The position numbers and the translations under genes were made by a program. A DNA stretch of 64,000 nucleotides, from the NCBI RefSeq assembly GCF_041346925.1, contig NZ_CP166840.1, positions 4,091,001 to 4,155,000 of the forward strand, in the 5' to 3' direction. Below the pieces are notes generated by a model. The model made no database searches and was not told the DNA's origin. It saw only the letters and a list, made by a program, of their open reading frames with translations. This DNA is from Agaribacterium sp. ZY112. Its GTDB lineage: Bacteria; Pseudomonadota; Gammaproteobacteria; Pseudomonadales; Cellvibrionaceae. Positions 7,944-18,300 of this stretch are shown piece by piece (the first letter of the stretch is position 1; each line of letters starts with the position of its first letter).

Positions 7944-9791
7944 TTATGATTCAGGTCCAGTATTTACAGGAGGCTTAGCGGCCACAGGCAAGGCATTAAC
8001 ACCGTGGTGATGCACGTCCATTTGTGGAAACGGAATCGTAATACCCTGCTCATCAAAGCGCATTTTAACAGCTCGAGTGACCGCCCAGTGCACCTCCCAA
8101 TAGTCTTCTGTTTTCACCCAAGGCCTAACCACAAAATTAACCGACGAATCGCCAAGTTCATGTACTCGAACAAAGGCTTCCGGTTCGCTCAGCACACGCT
8201 CATCTGCCTCTAAGATTTCATTTAAGATCTTTTCAGTTTTAGCGATATCATCACTGTAGGAAATACCAAAAACCATATCAACTCGACGAATACGCTGCTC
8301 CGTCAGGTTTTTTATGGTTCCCTGCCAAATGGTGTTATTAGGAATGATAAAGGTTTGATTATCCAGCGAATGTATCGTGGTATTAACCAAACTCATTTTT
8401 TTCACAACACCCAGTACACCACCCGCTTCAATCACATCGCCTTTATCAAAGGGTCTATACAGTAAGATCAAAATCCCCGACGCGAAGTTAGACATAGAAT
8501 CCTGAAGCGCAAAGCCAATAATAAAACCGGCAACCCCCAGACCAGCTAAGACAGGCCCCAGTGATACGCCAACCTGAGACAGAGCAATTAATAAGCCCAT
8601 AAAGACAATAAGGTTAGCTGCGCTGGAAATAATCATACGCTGCAGTAACGATGACAGGGGTACACGAGAAGAGTTCATCGCTTTGGTCATTAGCTTTCGA
8701 ACCAAACGCGAGAGCTTGTAAGCAACAAAAATAATAACCAATACAATTAAACACTTAAAGAATACAACAGGAGCATTACTGGCAAGGCTTTGCCAAGCAC
8801 TATCAAGCATTCTATCGACGATACCAACAGCCACTTTGGCATCAAGAATATCCGAGCTGACTTGCCCCGTAGCAAGAATAATTTGCTGATCGTAGTAGCT
8901 TGTATCAATGCCCATTTCATTCAATAGATTGATAATGGCCGTCAACTGCTTTGAAAACATGGTAATTCGGTTATCGATAATAGCTCGATCGCGGCCAATG
9001 TCTTTATCATCTGCAACAACAGCTAAGCTCATGCCAAGTGCTTGGCTTTTATCAAGCGACAAACTTAGGCCCGCAGATAAGGTTTCAGCTTGCTCATTTA
9101 AATCCCGCTTAAACCCTTCCCTCTGATCATCGACATCAATAGTAAATTGCTCGGTTAGGTTCAAAGCCTGAAGGTAGTGTTGCTGATTATTATCTAAGTC
9201 GACCCACAGCTGCTGCACCGTCGCATCCGCAACAGCTTGTTTAGCCGGATCTAAGCCATCTTTATGCTGACGGACTTCTTCGAAGATCAAGCGATTACGT
9301 TCTTTTAACGCTTGCCCCAAAACACGGGCACTAAAGCTCACCAATTCATCGCCATCGAGTTCAACTCGAAACTGCGCTCGCTGCTCCTTTGGCACTTTGT
9401 TTAACCAAGCCGTTACTTGCGTAGAGAGATTTTTATTAACACGCAATAAACGCACACGACTCAACTCTTTGGCAAGGCCGCTTTCGTTCTTCATCCGCGC
9501 ATTAAGCGCATCAATCTTCTTTAACTGGACATGAATAGCCTTGTAATAATCGCGATAAGACTGCTGTTTTGCTTCTTCTACCTTTTGTTTTTCGAGCTCT
9601 GCTTTTTGCTTTTCTAGCTCAGCGTCACTTAACTCTTTAGGCTGCTCTAGAGTCGCGGCCTTATCAACATCGCTATTTCCGCCTTTTGCACTAGCCTTCG
9701 CACCCTCAGCAAAACAAGAAGAGGTAGATAAAAAACACAATAAAAAAGTAAAGGCGACAAAGGTGCCTCGGCTGCGAGTATGACTCAGCAT
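7944..9791 (-). CDS. MscS-family mechanosensitive channel with long periplasmic coiled-coil region
   Basis: The protein has about 615 residues. The ATG at 9791 is chosen because it follows a good ribosome site (GGGAAGA) and begins a signal peptide (MLSHTRSRG, then FLLCFLSTSSCFA). After the signal comes a Lys/Glu/Gln-rich coiled coil and a helical periplasmic region to about residue 320, then membrane segments. The MscS pore segment and beta domain follow: GPVLAGLGVAGFIIGFALQ, then YRPFDKGDVIEAGG, and a C-terminal domain with the IPFPQMDVH motif. It releases solutes during osmotic downshock. The size is between MscS (about 286) and MscK (about 1100), as in MscM/YbdG-like relatives. Confidence 0.85.
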   Translation of the reverse strand: MLSHTRSRGTFVAFTFLLCFLSTSSCFAEGAKASAKGGNSDVDKAATLEQPKELSDAELEKQKAELEKQKVEEAKQQSYRDYYKAIHVQLKKIDALNARMKNESGLAKELSRVRLLRVNKNLSTQVTAWLNKVPKEQRAQFRVELDGDELVSFSARVLGQALKERNRLIFEEVRQHKDGLDPAKQAVADATVQQLWVDLDNNQQHYLQALNLTEQFTIDVDDQREGFKRDLNEQAETLSAGLSLSLDKSQALGMSLAVVADDKDIGRDRAIIDNRITMFSKQLTAIINLLNEMGIDTSYYDQQIILATGQVSSDILDAKVAVGIVDRMLDSAWQSLASNAPVVFFKCLIVLVIIFVAYKLSRLVRKLMTKAMNSSRVPLSSLLQRMIISSAANLIVFMGLLIALSQVGVSLGPVLAGLGVAGFIIGFALQDSMSNFASGILILLYRPFDKGDVIEAGGVLGVVKKMSLVNTTIHSLDNQTFIIPNNTIWQGTIKNLTEQRIRRVDMVFGISYSDDIAKTEKILNEILEADERVLSEPEAFVRVHELGDSSVNFVVRPWVKTEDYWEVHWAVTRAVKMRFDEQGITIPFPQMDVHHHGVNALPVAAKPPVNTGPES

Positions 9792-9867
9792 GATTCTTCC
9801 CTGTAAACAAACAACATAAGAAATGAGCAATACAAGGCTCGTTTTTCAATAGAATATAAAACCAAAC

Positions 9868-10203
9868 TTACTGAGGGTCGACGAGTACGCTCTTATACCC
9901 TGCTTCAATCAGGGCTGCATAGCCTCCACGATTGACTGCGCCAGTCCAGCCTGCTTGCAGTAAAGCATCCGTAGCAATGCCTGAGCGGCGGCCGCTGCGA
10001 CAATAGAGCATAATCTGGTCATCTTTATCGATACCCTGCTCTCGAACACCAGCGACAATATCGCTATACACAATATTTAAAGCGCCTTCGATATGACCAC
10101 TATTGAACTCCCCTGCACTGCGAACATCAATCCAAACAGTTTCAGCAAGAGCGCTAACACTGGCGATGCTGAATACTAAACTCAACAACAGCTTCTTATA
10201 CAT
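9868..10203 (-). CDS. Periplasmic rhodanese-like protein (PspE-like)
   Basis: The 111-residue protein carries a signal peptide (MYKKLLLSLV to SALA) and one rhodanese domain. The active-site loop is YCRSGRRSG with C68, the persulfide-carrying cysteine, and the family strand WIDVRSAGEFNSGHIEGALNI is present. Single-domain periplasmic rhodaneses of the PspE/GlpE type transfer sulfane sulfur to thiols or cyanide; the physiological acceptor is unknown. The gene is divergent from the molybdopterin oxidoreductase, separated by about 290 bp containing a perfect inverted repeat. Confidence 0.85.
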   Translation of the reverse strand: MYKKLLLSLVFSIASVSALAETVWIDVRSAGEFNSGHIEGALNIVYSDIVAGVREQGIDKDDQIMLYCRSGRRSGIATDALLQAGWTGAVNRGGYAALIEAGYKSVLVDPQ

Positions 10204-10254
10204 AATTACTCCTTAGGATTTGGCGAATGTAAGTCGCTTAGGTATTTCTTAGGC

Positions 10255-10271
10255 AGCCATTTTAAATGGCT
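10255..10271. repeat. Perfect inverted repeat in a divergent intergenic region
   Basis: AGCCATTT-T-AAATGGCT is a perfect 8-bp dyad with a one-base centre, about 50 bp upstream of the rhodanese gene and 220 bp upstream of the oxidoreductase gene. It has the size of a dimeric regulator's operator. No regulator gene is adjacent. The rest of the intergenic region shows nothing I can assign. Confidence 0.45.
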
Positions 10272-10492
10272 TAAAGACAGGGTGCTATTTAAGCCCCCGC
10301 TAACAATCTTACTTCAAGACGCACTTTCAAGCTTTCAAAGCCACGACAATAGACTTAATGTAAAACAACAATAAGGCCTAAAAGCTATACAGCTTGCTTA
10401 AGGTCAAGCGCTTAACGCCCCAAAGAGCGACAATAAGAGCACTGAAACCCACATAGGCTCTAGCCTAACAAGCTTTGCTCTAAAAAACAGCC

Positions 10493-12853
10493 ATGCCCAA
10501 ACAGATCCACAGTTATTGCGCGCTTTGCATCTCAAAATGCGGCTGTATTGCTACCGTCGACGATGGTCGCTTAATCAAAGTAAATAAAGACCCGACTCAC
10601 CCTACAGGCCAAGCTTTTTGCCTTAAAGGTAAAGCCGCCCCGGAGCTGGTTTATCATCCTGAGCGTTTGCTCAAACCACTTAAGCGTATCAATAGCAAAG
10701 ATGCCGCTGAGCCACAGTGGCAAACCATCTCGTGGCAGCAAGCACTGACAGAGATCCAAGAAAAACTGCAAAGCATCAAAACAGAGTCAGGCCCTGAGGC
10801 CGTCTGTTGGGGCATCACAACCCCCAGTGCTACAGCGATATCCGATAGCTTTATGTGGATACACCGCCTTGCCCATAGTTTTGGTTCGCCCAACAAACTC
10901 TTTGCCACAGAAAACTGCAATTGGCATAAAGACTTTTCGCTGAGCTATACCCACGGCAAAGGTCTTGGTATGCCTGACTACAGCAATAGCGACTGCATTT
11001 TGCTTTGGGGCTTTAACCCGGCGTCGAATTGGATAGCGCAAGCCAGCCTGATTAAACAGGCTCAAAAGCGCGGGGCAAACTTGGTGGTTATCGACCCCCG
11101 CAAAGCGGGTCTCGCTAAAACGGCCGACCTTTGGTTAGACTTAAAACCAGGCAGCGACGGCCTTTTAGCCAATACCTTAGCCGCAGAGCTGATTGAGCAA
11201 AACAGCTTCGATAGCGACTTTGTAAAATGCTGGACAAATGGCTGTTTCTTAGTGAGAGAGGACAACGGTGAATTTCTTCGCGCCCAGCAACTAAGCCCAG
11301 ATCAAGCCCCAATCTCCAGCAGTAATAGCCAATCTGAACAACAAGATTATCTCGCATGGGATGAAGAGAAAGACTGCTTAGTTCATCACAGCAATAACAG
11401 CAGCGATAACAAAAACCTCCACAATAACGCTAAGTCTCTGGCTCTGTTTGGTGAGTTCACACTGACAATGAAGGACGGCCAAAGAGTCTTTTGTCGCCCC
11501 GCATTTTCGCACTACTACGAAGAGTGCCGCCGCTTTACTCTTGAGCAAGTCAGCCTTGCAAGCGGTTTAAGCGAATCGCAGATCAGAGAGCTCGCCCAAT
11601 TAATAGGACGCAGCCAAAAGCTCAGCTATTTTAGCTGGACAGGCACAGCCCAACATCAGAACGCCACACAAACCACGCGAGCACTCGCCTGCCTCTACAG
11701 CCTTAAGGGGTGTATAGATAAAAAAGGGGGCAACGTTTATTTCAGCAAGGCCAAAACCAAAGACCTAATGGGTTTTAATTTATTAGGTAAAGAGCAATTA
11801 AGCAAAGCTCTAGGCCAACAGCCAAAGATGAAAGCCCAGGGCTTAGCAACACCTGCGGATAAAGGCTGGGTTAATTCTAATGATTTATACCAAAGTGTAT
11901 TAACAGCCAAACCCTACCGTACTCGCGCCCTCATCGCCTTTGGTGGTAACCCGATTGCCACCAAAGCAGATTTAGGTCGCACCAAGGCCTTGCTCTCAGC
12001 TCTGGAGTACTACGTACATATTGATTTGTTTCTCAATGACAGTGCAAAACACGCCGACCTCATCTTGCCGGCCTGCAGCGCATGGGAGCGAGAGGGCTTA
12101 AGTGTTGGTTTTCAAACAGACCAACAATCGGAATCCCATATTCAGCTTCGACCACAGCTGGTACCGCCGCAAGGAGAGTCCAAATCCGATACAGCCATTG
12201 TTTTTGCTTTGGCAAAAGCACTCGGCCTTAAACACGACTTTTTTAATGGCGATATTGAACAGGCAATAGATGCTCACCTTGAAACAACCGGTTTGAGCTT
12301 GTATGACTTAAGAGCCAAACCTCAAGGCATTAACCGACAACTACACAGCCATTATCAAAGCTACAAAGATCAGGGCTTTGCAACTGCAACCGGAAAAATC
12401 GAGCTTTACAGTGAAGCCTTGTTTAAGGCCGCCAATACTGCCTGCCCACGCTTTGACTTAACACCGCATGAGAAAACAACGCGCTACCCCATTTCACTAA
12501 GCTCAGCCAAGCATAGCGCCCACTGCCACAGCCAACATAAACAAATAGCCAGCTTAAATAAAAGCGCCAATAAACCCATTGCCGAACTGCACTGTGATTT
12601 AGCACGTAGTTTAAGCATAAACTCTGGCGATAGCCTACTTATTGAAACTGCTCTAGGCTCAGTTCAAGCCCAAGCCTTAGTCAGCCAAGATATCGCTGCC
12701 AATACCGTTTGTATGCAATACGGCTGGCAAGATCCCAAGTACAACTACAATGCCCTTGTAACACACGAGCAAGTCGATCGTTTTTGCAGCTCTAGCGCAT
12801 TTAAAAGCCAATATTGCACGGTTAAAAAGATGAGAGCATCAACAGAAAGTTAA
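10493..12853 (+). CDS. Molybdopterin oxidoreductase with N-terminal [4Fe-4S] site
   Basis: This is a 786-residue member of the DMSO-reductase superfamily. C9, C12, C16 and C43 (C-x2-C-x3-C-x26-C) form the [4Fe-4S] site. The probable molybdenum ligand is C142 in the ATENCNWHK segment. Further blocks include LLWGFNPASNWIAQ (cofactor-binding), ALIAFGGNPIATKAD, DLILPACSAWEREG and a C-terminal molydopterin-binding barrel (about residues 665-780). There is no Tat signal, so it is cytoplasmic. The family includes assimilatory nitrate reductases, formate dehydrogenases and other oxyanion or sulfur-compound reductases. No electron-transfer subunit or cofactor chaperone is encoded beside it, so the substrate is undetermined. 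The ATG at 10493 lacks a strong ribosome site. Confidence 0.8.
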   Translation: MPKQIHSYCALCISKCGCIATVDDGRLIKVNKDPTHPTGQAFCLKGKAAPELVYHPERLLKPLKRINSKDAAEPQWQTISWQQALTEIQEKLQSIKTESGPEAVCWGITTPSATAISDSFMWIHRLAHSFGSPNKLFATENCNWHKDFSLSYTHGKGLGMPDYSNSDCILLWGFNPASNWIAQASLIKQAQKRGANLVVIDPRKAGLAKTADLWLDLKPGSDGLLANTLAAELIEQNSFDSDFVKCWTNGCFLVREDNGEFLRAQQLSPDQAPISSSNSQSEQQDYLAWDEEKDCLVHHSNNSSDNKNLHNNAKSLALFGEFTLTMKDGQRVFCRPAFSHYYEECRRFTLEQVSLASGLSESQIRELAQLIGRSQKLSYFSWTGTAQHQNATQTTRALACLYSLKGCIDKKGGNVYFSKAKTKDLMGFNLLGKEQLSKALGQQPKMKAQGLATPADKGWVNSNDLYQSVLTAKPYRTRALIAFGGNPIATKADLGRTKALLSALEYYVHIDLFLNDSAKHADLILPACSAWEREGLSVGFQTDQQSESHIQLRPQLVPPQGESKSDTAIVFALAKALGLKHDFFNGDIEQAIDAHLETTGLSLYDLRAKPQGINRQLHSHYQSYKDQGFATATGKIELYSEALFKAANTACPRFDLTPHEKTTRYPISLSSAKHSAHCHSQHKQIASLNKSANKPIAELHCDLARSLSINSGDSLLIETALGSVQAQALVSQDIAANTVCMQYGWQDPKYNYNALVTHEQVDRFCSSSAFKSQYCTVKKMRASTES

Positions 12854-12952
12854 AGGGCACCCATTAAGGAATTAACACCCGCCATCATGCATTTACTCAC
12901 TCGCTCATCTATGTAAATATCAAACACCTAAGCCTTGGCCAAGGAAGCTGTT

Positions 12953-13771
12953 ATGAGCGAGCGTAAGAAAAAAACAAGGGCGCCATCTAAAAGTAAAGCT
13001 AAGTCACTCTCTACTAGCGACTACAACAAAGCCTTGCACAGACTGCATATTGAGCTCGTTAAACTTCAACAGTGGGTGAAGCATAAAGGCCTCAAAGTCA
13101 TTATCGTATTTGAGGGCAGAGATGGCGCAGGTAAAGGCGGCACCATTAAAGCACTTACCGAGCGAGTCAGCCCGCGAGTGTTTCGCGTCGTTGCACTACC
13201 TGCGCCGAATGAGCGTGAAAAAAGCCAAATGTATATGCAGCGCTATATCAAACACTTCCCTGCAGCAGGAGAAGTCGTTATCTTTGATAGGAGCTGGTAC
13301 AACCGTGCAGGGGTTGAGCGGGTAATGGGCTTCTGTAGCGAAGAAGAGAGTGAAAGCTTTTTAGATTCCGTGCCCCAATTTGAGCGCAGTGTAACTAAGT
13401 CGGGCATTATTTTGCTTAAATACTGGCTCGAAGTCAGCCCCGACGAACAAGAACGTCGCTTACGCGATCGGATTGATGATGGCCGTAAGACCTGGAAACT
13501 ATCACCGATGGACTTACAGTCTTTTGACCGCTGGGATGACTACAGCCGCGCTCGCGATGCGATGTTCAAAGCCAGTGACACCTCTTGGGCGCCTTGGTTT
13601 GTGGCTAATTCCGACAATAAAAAACAGGCTCGCCTAAACATCATCAAACACCTGCTTGAGCACATCCCTTATGAAGAGCTGCCACAGGAAGAGGTAAGCT
13701 TGCCTAAACGTAAAGTAGGCCAGTACAAAGAAACGAACTACCCTTGCCGCATGGTACCGGAAAACTTTTAA
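12953..13771 (+). CDS. ppk2: Polyphosphate kinase 2 (PPK2)
   Basis: The 272-residue product starts at the ATG at 12953, preceded by AAGGAAG at proper spacing; a TTG six codons upstream is less likely. The single-domain PPK2 hallmarks are present: Walker A GRDGAGKGG (residues 55-63), the lid region with PAPNEREKSQMYMQRY, and Walker B DRSWYNRAG (112-120). PPK2 enzymes transfer phosphate between polyphosphate and nucleoside di- or monophosphates, mainly regenerating GTP or ATP. The length corresponds to the one-domain class. It lies downstream of the oxidoreductase on the same strand but about 100 bp away, so co-transcription is uncertain. A phosphate transporter gene also appears at the right edge of the window, unlinked. 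Confidence 0.9.
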   Translation: MSERKKKTRAPSKSKAKSLSTSDYNKALHRLHIELVKLQQWVKHKGLKVIIVFEGRDGAGKGGTIKALTERVSPRVFRVVALPAPNEREKSQMYMQRYIKHFPAAGEVVIFDRSWYNRAGVERVMGFCSEEESESFLDSVPQFERSVTKSGIILLKYWLEVSPDEQERRLRDRIDDGRKTWKLSPMDLQSFDRWDDYSRARDAMFKASDTSWAPWFVANSDNKKQARLNIIKHLLEHIPYEELPQEEVSLPKRKVGQYKETNYPCRMVPENF

Positions 13772-13939
13772 ACCGCCCCTCACTCAAACCACAGGCAGCG
13801 TGTACAAGCGCGACCATTCGTCAGCGGGTAGGTCCATCGTTTAAGGAATGAAAGGCCGTGACTAGTTTTAGCATGACTCAGGCTTTACGCCCCTCCTTGC
13901 TTATAAATCAATCCTTGAGTATCTGACCGCAAACAAAGC

Positions 13940-13961
13940 TTTGTAAAAACTTTGTTACAAA
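13940..13961. promoter_or_regulatory. Inverted repeat upstream of the RND efflux operon
   Basis: TTTGTAA and TTACAAA form a perfect 7-bp dyad separated by 8 nt, about 110 bp upstream of the membrane-fusion-protein start. The position and size suit a regulator such as a TetR- or MarR-type dimer, but no regulator gene is nearby. The remainder of the interval between PPK2 and the pump genes shows no gene. Confidence 0.4.
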
Positions 13962-14069
13962 AAGGGGCTGGGTATCTCTGGCTATTCGTCTTAGAATCCC
14001 ACCTGATAAAAATACTCTAATTGTCAGAATGAACTGGCGATTCTGATGCACCAGAAGGGAAGCTGTGAG

Positions 14070-15311
14070 ATGAACAAGCAACTATTGCTGCCTGTAGGCA
14101 TTCTATTAGGCGGTCTGACTTTAACCTTTTTAATCATGGCGACCAAAGAAGAGCCTAAAGCCGACCCCGACCAGCTTGCTGAAGCCCCCAAGCTTAAAGC
14201 AGAAGTCCAACTTGCCCAGACACAAACAGCTACTTTATCGGTGGAAACTCAAGGCTCGGTGACAGCTAAGCGAGAGATAGACATTGTTGCGCAAGTCTCA
14301 GGGAAAATCGTCGCTGTCACCCCGCACTTTGTTGATGGCATGTTTGTTGAACAAGGTGAACTGCTGATTCAAATAGATGACAGAGATCATCAAGCCGCGT
14401 TGATCAGTGCGCGCTCACGCGTGAAGCAAAGTGAGCGCTCCTTGGCTGAAGAGCGTGGTCGCTCTCGTCAGGCAAAAAATGAGTGGCGAGACTTAGGTAA
14501 AGAAGACGCCAACAACCTGTTTTTACGTAAACCTCAATTAGCTGAAGCTGAAGCCCAGCTTGCTTCAGCCAAGGCCGAGTTAAGTATTGCCGAGCTCAAT
14601 ATTGAGCGCACACAAATACGCCTGCCTTTTAACGCTCGAATTAAAGATACCTTAGTCAACGTAGGGCAGTTTATTAGCATCGGCACCAAAATCGCGAGCG
14701 TTTACGATACAGCGACGGTTGAAGTGCGCCTGCCCTTGTCTGATCGACAAATGGCCTTATTAGATCTTCCTATTTCCAGCAGCCAATTTAGTTCCGCCCC
14801 CGAAGTCGTACTTAGCGGCGTTATTGCAGGCAAAGAACATCAATGGCTAGGCCACATTAAACGCACAGAGGCCTCTGTAGATGTACGCACGCGTATGTAT
14901 TTTGCTATTGCAGAAGTTGAAGAACCGTTTTCAGATAAGCACAGTGCGCCTCTATTACCCGGATTATTTGTAGAAGCGAGAATTGCCGGCAAGCAGCTCG
15001 ATAATGTCTTAGTGCTACCGAAAGAGAGTTTAGTTAATCGCAAGCACCTTTACACCCTAAATGAGAATAATGAAATTGAATTAACGCCCGTTACCGTACT
15101 CAACAAAAAAGACGGTAAAGTCTGGCTTCATTCAAATCTAAGCCCAGATGAACGTGTATTAATAGAAAAACACGCAGTGGTTAGCCCAGGCCTTGAAATA
15201 GAACCCATATTACAAGAAAGCAGTATTGCTGATGATGGCGCAGCAACGGATTCAGAAACCATTATTAACGCCCAAACCGAAGTCGAGAACGGCGTAGGTA
15301 GTGAGTCATGA
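14070..15311 (+). CDS. RND efflux membrane fusion protein (periplasmic adaptor)
   Basis: The protein has about 413 residues. The ATG at 14070 gives an N-terminal membrane anchor (LLLPVGILLGGLTLTFLI) and sits behind a GGAAG ribosome site; an ATG 24 bp upstream is less suited. The HlyD/AcrA order is visible: a lipoyl-type half motif (VSGKIVAVTPHFVDGMFVEQGE), a helical hairpin rich in Ala, Glu and Arg (about 105-165), the second lipoyl half (IRLPFNARIKDTLVNVGQFI), then the beta-barrel and a C-terminal domain. It bridges the inner-membrane pump, encoded by the next gene with a 4-bp overlap (ATGA), to an outer-membrane channel not encoded here. Confidence 0.9.
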   Translation: MNKQLLLPVGILLGGLTLTFLIMATKEEPKADPDQLAEAPKLKAEVQLAQTQTATLSVETQGSVTAKREIDIVAQVSGKIVAVTPHFVDGMFVEQGELLIQIDDRDHQAALISARSRVKQSERSLAEERGRSRQAKNEWRDLGKEDANNLFLRKPQLAEAEAQLASAKAELSIAELNIERTQIRLPFNARIKDTLVNVGQFISIGTKIASVYDTATVEVRLPLSDRQMALLDLPISSSQFSSAPEVVLSGVIAGKEHQWLGHIKRTEASVDVRTRMYFAIAEVEEPFSDKHSAPLLPGLFVEARIAGKQLDNVLVLPKESLVNRKHLYTLNENNEIELTPVTVLNKKDGKVWLHSNLSPDERVLIEKHAVVSPGLEIEPILQESSIADDGAATDSETIINAQTEVENGVGSES

Positions 15312-18300
15312 ACGCGATAGTCACTTGGTTTGCTAAAAACCCCATTGCCGCCAACATCCTCATGCTCACCCTTTTAATTGGCGGGTATATAGGCTGGGGG
15401 AATATCAAGAAACAGGTTTTTCCCACTGCTGAACCGCAGTTCGTTAATGTGAATATGGCATACCTAGGCGCCTCGCCAAGTGAAGTCGAACAGCAAATTG
15501 TTATTCGTATTGAAGAAGCAATAGCCGGTATTCCAGGTATTTTCAAAATCACTTCTGAATCACGTCAAAGTAGCGGTAGAGTCACGGTTGAAGTGATCGA
15601 TGGTTATGACATGAGCGAAGTACTCAACAATGTCAAAACCCGAGTCGATGCGATTAACACCTTCCCGCCCAACGCTGAAAGGCCGGTTATCAGCGAGGTG
15701 TTTGTACGTAACGAATTTTTCTTTTTCAATATTCACGGTAAAGCTTCAGCTCAAGAGTACAAAAAGATCGCTTATAAGGTTCGTGATGAACTACCTATGC
15801 TCGAAGGTATTTCGCAGGTAGATGTTCAGGGGCTTATTCCTGATGAAGTAGCACTCGAAGTCTCCGAAGCCACGTTAAGAAAATACAAGCTCACCTTTAG
15901 TGAAATAGCCCAAGCTGTACGATCATCATCGCTCAATGTGCCTGCAGGTAACATTCGCAGTGAACATGGCGACATACAAATTCAAACCCGTGCACAAGCA
16001 TACAACGGTGACGACTTCTATAACATTGTTGTGCGCAGTTATAGCGATGGCACACAATTACTTTTAGGTGATATTGCGACCATTAAAGATGGCTTGGCCG
16101 AAATTGATGCCGAGTTTTATTTTGAAGAAGACTTTGGCCTGAACTTTGTTGTACGCATTAGTGATGATCCCAAGCTGTTTGAAGGCCATGCCAATGCTGA
16201 ACAGTTTATTAAGGACCTTGCCAAAGAATTACCCGAAGGCCTAAAGATAGAACAAAGCCTAGCCTTTAAAGAACTCTTCGACAGCCGCGCCAAATTGCTA
16301 AAAGACAACGCAATAAGCGGCCTGATCTTGGTATTCCTTATTTTGATGCTGTTCTTAAGACCCAAACTTGCCATGTGGGTTGTTGTTGGTATCGTCACTG
16401 CTTTTTCTGGGGCCCTATGGCTGTTGCCGTATATCGACGTCAGCATCAATATGTTGTCGATGTTCGCCTTTTTAATGGTGCTAGGTATCGTTGTTGATGA
16501 TGCCATTATTGTGGGGGAAAGCATTTACACTAAACAGCATCACGGCCTAAAAGGGACTGACTCTGCCATACAAGGCACTAAAAATGTATTGTCACCCGTT
16601 GTTTTAGCGGTAGCGAGCACCATCATCTTCTTTTTACCCATGCTCGATGTTCCTAAAGAGGCCCTGCCCTTCACCATTTCTATTTTCTATGTTGTGACCT
16701 TTTGCTTGTTATTCTCATTGGTTGAATCTTTGTTTATTCTTCCGGCTCACTTGGCACATATGAAACCGGAAAAGCCAAGCAAAATTAAAGCCTTCAAGCT
16801 ACTGGAAAAAACCAGAGAAAAGTTTTCAGGAGCGATGGAATCTTTTTCTACAGGCACCTACAAAAATCTATTAGAGCTAAGCCTAAAAAACAAAGGCAGT
16901 ACCGTCTTGGCTTTTGTAATGATCTTTGCGATCTCAGTCTCGATGTTACTGGCAGGCTGGGTAAAGACCTCATTTTTTCCTCAACCAGAACAGCCTTTTC
17001 TATTACTCAATGTAAAATACCCAGAAGGCTCGCCATATCAATACACCCTTGATACCGCCGAACATATTCGTGAGCAAATAGAAACCTTAAGAAATGATGA
17101 AGGCCTGCTCGCCAAGAATGAAGGTAAGCCCTTTGTACGCATCTCTAGCAGCAATTTATGGGATCATAATATTCACTTCTTTATCGGTCTTACCCCCTCA
17201 GAACTGCGCAATGTGCCTTCTGACGAAGTACGAAATAAACTTAAAGAGCTGATAGGTCCCATTCCAGAAGCACAAAGCTTTTCGTTAATTTCTTCTTTTG
17301 GCGGTGGCGCACCGGATATCCAGCTCAATTTAAGTATGGATTCACCCTATTTACGTGACCAGATGCAAGCTGTGCAAGGTGTTGTAAAAACACTAAGCGC
17401 CTACGAGGGAGTTGAGAATGTACGCAGTAACTTAGACTCTGGCCGCACGGAAATCGAAATACGCACAAAAGATTATGCTCAGACATTGGGCATTACCACT
17501 CAAGATATTGCTCTACAAATTCGCCAAGCTTTTTTTGGTGAAGAAATACAGCGCATCCCTCGGGCAAAAGAAGATGTTCGAGTCATGCTGCGTCTACCTA
17601 AAGAGCAACGCCGAAGCTTAGATACTCTAGATGATATGCGCATACGAGTGAATGGAGGTACTGAGATCCCACTGGAAGCCGTGGCAGAAATCCACCTTGT
17701 ACCCAGCGCCAGTACCATTCGCCGCACTGACCGTGTACGCAATATCACAATTACAGCCGATGTTGCAGAAGGTTATGACGCCACTGACATTGTCGATACA
17801 ATGAAGGCTGAATACGATGCGCAATGGCAACAGCAATTCCCAGGGCTAGACCTAGGTGCTGATGGTAATACCCGTGCCCAAGCCGAATTTGGTGCAACCT
17901 TTCAAAGCAATTTTCTACTGGCCTTTATTGTGGCTTACGCGTTATTTGCGATTGCTTATAAGTCGATATTCGAGCCCTTTTTAGTGGTTCTTGCCGTACC
18001 CTTTGGCTTTATGGGTTCGATCTTTGGCCACCTACTTATTGGCCACAACATCAGCATGATGTCCTTTTTTGGTTTTCTTGCCTGTGCCGGAGTTGTGGTT
18101 AACGACAATTTAGTTTTAATGGAGCGTATAAATCAATTACGTGAGCGAGGTATGGATGCCTTTGATGCCGCCTTGCATGCAGGCACTAATCGCTTTCGCC
18201 CTATTGTCTTAACCTCACTAACAACCTTTGTAGGCCTAGTGCCCATTATGTTTGAAACCAGTACCCAATCACAGTTCTTAATCCCGATGGTACTGTCTTT

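Noticed and set aside
12953..13771. Idea that PPK2 and the right-edge phosphate transporter form one system
   Set aside because: They are about 50 kb apart with unrelated genes between.
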